Of a stretch of 64,000 nt of DNA, positions 57,868 to 64,000 are shown piece after piece. The stretch's first letter is position 1. The number at the start of each line of letters is the position of its first letter. Source of the DNA: Aurifilum marmelostoma (Eukaryota; Ascomycota; Sordariomycetes; Diaporthales; Cryphonectriaceae); NCBI GenBank assembly GCA_027559495.1, contig JAMXSV010000028.1, forward strand, positions 1,860,001 through 1,924,000. Direction: 5' to 3'. The notes beneath the pieces were generated by a model. That model worked only from the letters and a program-made list of their open reading frames with translations, was not told where the DNA came from and searched no databases. A program made the position numbers and the translations under genes.

Positions 57868-60306
57868 ATGTCAACACTACCCCCCAACGGTCAACATCGT
57901 CAAGAGGACCTCATGGGAGCATCACAAGTCAACATGGCCGTCGCACAGCCAACAAAGGCCAAGGCCAAGTCGGCCCCCAAGGCAAGCGGCCCCAAGGCCA
58001 ACAACAATGCCAACCCAAAGCAGAAGACACAGATGCACCGCCGCTCAAGAACAGGTTCGTACCGTCGTCTTCTCCAAAGTGCTGCTGCTTCGTCCGCCTT
58101 TTGCTTGACTCTGCCCTGGTGTCGACGCCCGCCCCCCCTCGGCCCCTTCCCTCCTCCTTTTCTTCCCTACCCATGAGAGAAAAGCAGTATAGTCTGCAGG
58201 CTTGGCTGTCACAGGTCAGCGATCTGTTGATTTTCGTTTTGCTTTTTTCTTCTTCTCCTTTTGCCCGTCAATCTGGTCTCTTGATGTTGTTATCCTGATC
58301 CAAACGGCTAATATCAAAACCCCGATAAAGGCTGCTACACCTGCAGACTCCGCAGGAAGAAGTGCGACGAGGGCTCGCCCATGTGCACAGCATGCAAGCA
58401 CCTCGGTCTTGTCTGTGAATACAAGCGCCCAATGTGGTGGAGCAACAACGACGCCCGCAAGAAGCACAAGGATGACATCAAGATGATCATCAAGAGGAAG
58501 AAGTTGTCTGAGAAGGCAGCCAACTCACAACATGCCCATGCCATCCAGACGTCGATGCCCTCGCCGCCGGGCCTGTCTCACTCGCTCCCAACATCAGCCA
58601 CATTCTCTGACCCCCTCGACCGGACACGATCTCAGTCAATTGACTCGCAATACTCGTTCAACTTCAACAGCCCACCTGCCGTCACCGATGGCTTTCCCTA
58701 CAGTGCACAGATGCACCCAGACTTTATGTTGAGCGGTATCCCACCATACACGCCCTATGAGATCGACGTCAAGACGGAGCGACAGATGTTTGTGGACGAC
58801 GTTCCGACCCTGACCGAGTCAACAACCTCCACCTTTAGCACATACACCACCCCGCCGCCACCAGGGACATTACTGCCATCGTCGTTCCCGCTCGAGGGCG
58901 GTGAGTGGACCGAGCAGACCTGCACGGAGCGGCGAGAGTCGCTGACAGAGGAGGCGCTGAACTGCAACTTTTTTGACTTTGCACACGGCCCCTCGATGAA
59001 CACGAGGCAGGTTGCCATCGAGCTCGACGAGGGTGACCAGAGGCTCCTGGATCATTTCATCCAGTTTGTGCTGCCAACCATCTTCCCCATCCTCGAGACC
59101 AACCAGCACGGCTCCGTCGGCTCCGACCTCATCCTGCCCGCACTGCAGAGCAACAAGGGCTACCTGCACTGCTGCCTGAGCATAGCAGCACAGCACTACA
59201 AGGCCATGGTCATGACACAAGGCGGTGAGGTTGATGAGAACCTGATGCAGCAAGTGGACGGCGACATCATGCGCCACCGCTACTCGACCATCTCGTCGCT
59301 GTGCGACGCCCTCAACCGGGACGAGGACCACCAGCAGATCCTCGAGGCTGCCCTCGGGCTCATCTTCTTCCAGTGCTGCGTCGGCCGTTATGATGACGCC
59401 CTGCCCGATATCGCATGGCACCAGCACTTCCAGGCTGCCATCTCCCTGGTGCAGAAGCTCAACCTCCCCAACCTCGTCGCCGACCAGCACCACCCGCTGA
59501 GCCAGACCCCCTTCAACATGACCCTCACGTCGTGGATTGATATCCTCGGTGCATCCATCAGGGGCCGCGCCCCGACTTTTGCACACACCTACCGCGAGAA
59601 GCACCTCTCGCAGGTCAACCACTCCCTGGGTCTCCGCGAGCTCATGGGGTGCGACGACCGCGTCATGTACCTGATCAGCGAGATCGCCTGCCTCGAGGCC
59701 CTGAAGCGCGACGGCATGGACGACATCTCGTTGTGCCAGCACGTGCACGTCCTGGGCGACCAGATCGGGATGACCGAGATTGGCGAGACGGGACCCAAGA
59801 TCCCCTTCAACGCCAACGGGTCACTGAGCCCCAAGCAGCTGTCGAGGAACATGACCCAGGCGTTCCGCCTCACGGCGCGCATCTACCTGTGCAGCCTGGT
59901 GCCGGGCTTCTCGCCCATGCAGCCCTCGTGCATCGACCTCGTCGAGCGCCTCACCAACGTCCTGCAGCACATCCCCTCGGGACCTGGCGGCTTCGACCGC
60001 TCCCTGGTCTGGGTGTACCTGCTGGGCGGCTCGGTGAGCGGTGTGGGGTCGAGCTTCCGCACCTTCTTCGAGGACCGCGTGTCGCAGCTGGGCGAACAGG
60101 CCAGCTATGGCTCGTTTGGCCGGGTCGCCTGCCTCCTCCGCGAGGTCTGGGCCCGCAACGACGAGCTCGTCTGCTCGCCGAGCAGCGCCACCAGCGCGGC
60201 GGCCGGCATCAAGCATGAGGAGTCGGCACAAAACCAGGGACAGCCGCAGTATATCCCCTGGCGGGACGTGATGCAGATGAAGGGCTGGGACTTCCTGCTC
60301 ATCTAG
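57868..60306 (+). CDS. Zn2Cys6 developmental transcription factor, FLUFFY/NosA-RosA type
   Basis: Exon 1 (57868-58054) encodes a Lys/Pro/Asn-rich arm ending MHRRSRTG. A 276-base intron with a GTTCGT donor then splits it from exon 2 (58331-60306), giving 720 residues. The cluster reads CYTCRLRRKKCDEGSPMCTACKHLGLVCEYKRPMWW in two parts and continues with DDIKMIIKRKKLSEK, the extended basic arm of regulators such as Neurospora FLUFFY, Aspergillus NosA/RosA and Sordaria Pro1. These control conidiation and sexual development. A Ser/Thr/Pro-rich linker with SHSLPTSATF and TTSTFSTYTT spans residues 110-260. A fungal-specific middle homology region with QLLDHFI-like helices and WHQHFQAAISLVQKL follows. 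FLUFFY is my best guess among these paralogues but not certain, so no symbol. The huge gene-free upstream region fits a tightly regulated master regulator. Confidence 0.9.
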
Positions 60307-62307
60307 ATGATGAGGGCACAAGGAGAGACCCCTGACTCTGCATCCGCCTGCGTATGCCCCCTGTCCCTCCTCCCCCTTGCTGCTGACCAACCCCTTCTCT
60401 TCTATTCCACAACTTACGCCTTTATTCTTATTTTTCTTATTTTTATAAACCTAGATGGCAGCCGCAAGGCGATTCACGAGACGAGGAAATGATACCTAAC
60501 TGTTTTGGACGACACTGAACCTCTTCGGATGAAGATTGACGACGAAAGCTCTTCTGCAGCTGGGCTGAAGAGCAGAGAGAGAAAAATGAAGCAACAAATA
60601 CCAAATGAACAGGAGGAGCAAAACCCCGCAGTACGGAGAGGATCTGTTACAGATTAGCCGTTTCTCGTGTGTTCTGGTTTCTTCTCAACAACTTATACAC
60701 ACACACACACACACACTCCCTATCTTGAAAGTAATGCATGGGCTGGAGTTCTTGTGCGCATGTCGTGTTTTTGAGGCTCTTTTTGGGAAGGGGTCTTTGG
60801 AGACGATATGTGTATGGGTTTATACTATACCATTTTTCATTTGGGGCTGGAAGTGAGTTTCAAGGAGCATTGCTTGGTCATTGGTTCTTTTTTTTCTTTC
60901 TTTTTGTCCTTCCTCTCTTATTTTTTTTCTTTCTTTTGGGCAAGACAGATCACAGAGTGGCTGGAAAGGGGCCAAGGGCTTTATATTATATACCCACGAG
61001 TTCGTGCAGTACTACTCTCTAGAGTAGATAGCCGCCTCGAGTTTCTCGGACGTGTGTCCCACGGCGATGGGACGACGTTTTTCATAATGGCGGCATCGGT
61101 ACGCCAATAGGATAGGAATTCTAGTCAGAACAAATAAAACAAAAAACAGTATTTCAAGCAGATATCCCTTGTCCGATGCCTTCAATTGGTGATGATGTCG
61201 GTGGAACATGAAACTTGCACTCGACCCTCCTATAGACGCGCGCGCCACGGCCTTGAGGATTGAGGCCATCGTGGGCGGCCCACTGACCGAGTGCCAACCA
61301 GCCCACCGAGGGACACGCGGCAGCGGGCGGTAAGGAAAGGAGCGACAGCGACAGCGGCCCTTTTTCTTGGGGGGGGGGGGGGCGCGGGGGCGCTGGAGCT
61401 CGGCGTGCCGCCGCGAGGTGTACCCTGTATGGCAAGCAGAGCAAACCTTGTCGTTCTAAGCCAGGGATACAAACAACTGTCCATGCTATAAAAGGTGGCG
61501 AAAGAAGGGGGGATTTTTTTTTTGTTTATTTTTTGACGCCCATCTATCGTGGCTTTGCCTTGCCACCCTCCACCGCCCCCTCCCCACACTTACACACGAT
61601 TCTAGACTCTCTCGGGTGAAGCAGGGCCAATGGCGAGGCCGGGGCTGGACTTGCACGGTCGACATGTCTAGTACAGATATCGGGGGTGGTCTCTCTCTCT
61701 CTCTCTCCAGTGTCTTGATGATGATGCAGCGCACGTTCTTGCCGCCCATGATGGGACTTGATACGTTTCAGTGGGAGGGAGGAGAAGAAGAGAGAGGACA
61801 ATGCTCGCGTTAGGCTGACCGACGATCCTCTCGAGGCGCTTATGTGTCGTCGACCTCCACGTCCAGAGGGTTGTTGATAAGAGCCAGGTGTTGCACCTCG
61901 CGCCCTCGGACTACAGGTACCGGCGCTGGGTAGAGCCATCCCAGGGTTTGGGCAGCTTGATTCTCTTTGGTCTGGTGGTTCAGAAGAAGAAGAAGAAGAA
62001 GAGATGACTGACTGACTTGATTTCTCGATTCTTGAGACAGGTGTGTACTAAATAAAGAACTGTAGGTGCAAAATATAAACAGTCTTGTGTGGGAGCTTGC
62101 CCTGATTGCTCTCACACAGACAGGCTCGTCATCTATTGTAATTCAGAAACGCCACCGTGGCGCCCAGAAAGGACAGTAAAAGGATTTAAAAAATAAAATA
62201 AAAAAATTAAGGACACGGAAAGTAAACATCCAGACAAGTCAAGCCGCTAGTAATTTCTCCTCGTCGCTCCTCTCTCGGCCCCCCCCACACACACACACAC
62301 TCGTTTT
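60307..62307. other. Convergent intergenic region, no gene seen
   Basis: About 2 kb between the 3' ends of the transcription factor and the acyltransferase gene. It has an (AC)n tract at about 60697-60717, poly-T runs near 60891-60935 and poly-G near 61370-61383. The 85-residue frame at 61012-61269 minus is not convincing. Confidence 0.5.
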
Positions 62308-63909
62308 TTATTTCGTCCCCGCGGCCAGCTCCTTCTCGATCTTCTCCCAGAGACCGGCAGGGCGGTACCCCTCGAGCCAGTAATTGCCCTTGGAGTCCTT
62401 GCCGGTGATGATGAAGCCCTCGGGGTAGGGCAGGCCCGTCTGGATCTGGGAGACGAAGCTCGGGGTCAGGGGCCCGTCGAGGCTCCTGGCGGCGGCGGCG
62501 GAGAAGTCGGCCATGTAGACGCCGGACTTGAACCAGTTGGAGTAGCCCATGTGGTGCATGTTGGCGACGCCAAAGAAGACGGGCAGGGGCCCGAGGGGCC
62601 AGGCGTTGGCGCGGACCATGGCCTCGTAGGCCTCGACCTGGGCGCGGGTGCCCTGGGCGTTGACGGCCCTGCGGATGTCGCCGGCCAGGCGGCCCAGGGA
62701 GGCGTCCATCTCCCTCTTGGTGCGCAGCAGGTTCTTGAAGCTGAGGCAGTTGCCGACGTACAGCCTGTCCGGGGGCAGGAGGTCGCCGGCGAGGGCCTTG
62801 CGGGCGGACATGGCCTGCATGATGGTGACGGGCTTGTCGGCGGGGAGGTGGCAGACGGCGAGGCGCGACCACCAGGCGGTGAGGACGTCGTTCTCGGTGA
62901 GGAAGGGGTCCGGGTCGCCGGCGTCGCGCAGCTCCTGCAGGCAGTCCTGGCGCATCTTCTCCCAGAAGCGCGGGGGGATGCAGACGGTGCGGTTCTCCTT
63001 CCTGCCGAGGAGCAGGCGGTAGCCGTTGCGCAGGACGTAGGAGCCCGTGGCGAGGGAGCCCAGGGCCGAGGAGGCGACCTCGTACGCCTCGGTCGGGCGC
63101 GTGCCCAGCTCGCGCAGGGGGTCCTCGTCGAAGCCGTGCAGGGACGGGACCTCGGCGTCGCGGCCCTGCAGGATCAGGACCCAGCTGTCGATGACGGCGC
63201 GCAGGCCCATGGCGTCGGCGGCGACGTGCAGCCAGTGGATGGTGACGAGGGTCGAGTCGGTGAAGGAGACGACGCGCAGGCCCAGCACGGGCCGGTCCGT
63301 CTGCGTGTAGTCCTCGAGCGACCGCGGCGAGCCGGGCCCGCACGCCAGCTCCGCCCACTCCTCGGGGTTGCCCACCGTCGCGGGGCGCTCGGTCGGGAGC
63401 CTGGCCGCCGTGGGCAGCTTGCACGCGACCGGGTGGTCCGCGCGGGGGGTGTCGTGCGCGACGTGGGTGTATGCGATGGCCGGGCGCTCGGCGGTGAACT
63501 GTGGTGGGACGTGGTACTCGAGACCTTTTGCCTGTGATGGGACGGGAGGTTTTGTTCCTGGTTTTAGTTTTGTCTGTCTTTTTTTTTCTCTTGTACATCT
63601 CGGAGATATATATATATATATATATGTGTGTGTGATGTGTGTGTGTGATGTGTGTGTGTGTGTGTGAAAGAGAGAGAGAGAGAGAGAGAGAGGACGACAT
63701 ACTCCTTTCCTGACCCTGCCGCCGAGCTTCTGCCAGGTGTCGCGGCGCACGAGCTTGTCGAGGCTGGTGCGCAGCCTCTCTGGGTCCAGCACCTCGTCGA
63801 ACACCATGAGGGCGTACATTGTGATCCTGGAGAACATGGGCGAGTCGTCAAAGTAGTGCAGCGGGATGACCTTGTCAGGTCCAGCCGAGGAGGACTGAGG
63901 AGAAGCCAT
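62308..63909 (-). CDS. BAHD-type acyltransferase (transferase family), two exons
   Basis: Exon 1 (63909-63703) and exon 2 (63531-62308) join phase-exact to 476 residues; donor GTATGT, acceptor CACAG. The catalytic HxxxDxxG motif is seen as HVAADAMG about residue 180, in a TIHWLHVAADAMGL context that places His as general base. The DFGWG-like structural motif expected near the C-terminus is not evident; the region reads YSNWFKSGVYMADF, so that loop has diverged. Members transfer acyl groups from CoA to alcohols or amines, often in secondary metabolism (for example trichothecene 3-O-acetyltransferase). The substrate cannot be told. The 171-base intron consists largely of AT, CA and CT microsatellites. 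No other biosynthetic gene is in the window, but the gene is near its edge. Confidence 0.88.
   Translation of the reverse strand: MASPQSSSAGPDKVIPLHYFDDSPMFSRITMYALMVFDEVLDPERLRTSLDKLVRRDTWQKLGGRVRKGVCRPLSLSLSLFHTHTHTSHTHITHTYIYIYISPRCTREKKRQTKLKPGTKPPVPSQAKGLEYHVPPQFTAERPAIAYTHVAHDTPRADHPVACKLPTAARLPTERPATVGNPEEWAELACGPGSPRSLEDYTQTDRPVLGLRVVSFTDSTLVTIHWLHVAADAMGLRAVIDSWVLILQGRDAEVPSLHGFDEDPLRELGTRPTEAYEVASSALGSLATGSYVLRNGYRLLLGRKENRTVCIPPRFWEKMRQDCLQELRDAGDPDPFLTENDVLTAWWSRLAVCHLPADKPVTIMQAMSARKALAGDLLPPDRLYVGNCLSFKNLLRTKREMDASLGRLAGDIRRAVNAQGTRAQVEAYEAMVRANAWPLGPLPVFFGVANMHHMGYSNWFKSGVYMADFSAAAARSLDGPLTPSFVSQIQTGLPYPEGFIITGKDSKGNYWLEGYRPAGLWEKIEKELAAGTK
63605..63692 (+). repeat. Composite (TA)n(TG)n(GA)n microsatellite inside an intron
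   Basis: Three dinucleotide repeats in succession lie within the only intron of the acyltransferase gene. They fill nearly half of that intron without touching either splice site. Confidence 0.85.
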
Positions 63910-63914
63910 GGTGG

Positions 63915-63960
63915 GATGGTGGTGGTGGTGGTGGTGGTGTTGTTGTTGTTGTTGTTGTTT
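63915..63960 (+). repeat. (GGT)n(TTG)n repeat in the leader of the acyltransferase gene
   Basis: Two adjacent trinucleotide repeats, CCA and CAA on the transcribed strand, directly precede the start codon at 63909. The pure, unstructured CAA type of leader often supports efficient scanning. Confidence 0.75.
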
Positions 63961-64000
63961 GCTTGGTGAGAAATGACGATGACGATGATGATTAGACTGT

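Noticed and set aside
62308..63909. Start of a secondary-metabolite cluster
   Set aside because: Only one acyltransferase is present, and no PKS, NRPS, terpene or P450 gene is in the window; the edge prevents a decision.

Overview
This window looks like nuclear DNA of a filamentous ascomycete, probably a sordariomycete. The grounds are short introns with GTAAGT/GTATGT donors and CTGAC-like branch points, single-gene transcription units on both strands, two Zn2Cys6 regulators, a HeLo/HET-S-type gene and an HsbA-like secreted protein. No taxon can be fixed without a database search. I rebuilt 20 protein-coding loci by joining exons by eye. I found no tRNA or rRNA gene, no transposon and no CRISPR array.

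Layout. 1-2.7 kb holds the 3'-truncated end of a Zn2Cys6 regulator with a long empty promoter. 6.7-10.2 kb holds a small unknown protein and a PLP-dependent trans-sulfuration-type enzyme. 10.7-11.9 kb holds a HET-S-like gene: an N-terminal HeLo domain and a C-terminal prion-forming-type segment. 13.5-19.1 kb holds an HsbA-like secreted protein, a broken 2EXR-domain gene and a membrane-anchored polysaccharide deacetylase. 21.4-22.4 kb holds a protein with a tandem CRIB-like motif, followed by about 6.6 kb without genes. 29.0-37.6 kb is a dense housekeeping block: glutathione transferase, Prp16 splicing helicase, Pwp1 ribosome-assembly factor, acylphosphatase and a Tls1/C9orf78-type splicing protein. 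38.4-48.5 kb holds a cysteine-rich membrane protein, a sedoheptulose-bisphosphatase-like enzyme, a tiny cysteine-containing protein, the Shr3 ER chaperone and a SAM-PH scaffold protein. About 9.3 kb without genes then precede a FLUFFY/NosA-type developmental regulator at 57.9-60.3 kb. A BAHD-type acyltransferase ends the window.

The most interesting locus is the HET-S-like gene. Its first 38 residues align without gaps to the HET-S N-terminus as I know it. Its C-terminus carries two (possibly three) pseudo-repeats ending in Gly-Asn, one with the core GESRIYLGN. No NLR partner is in the window.

A second theme is sequence quality. Pwp1 (essential in yeast) and the SAM-PH gene each need exactly one base removed from a C homopolymer to restore frame. 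The HET-S-like and 2EXR genes show frame breaks of the same size. Assembly indels are the simplest explanation for at least the first two.
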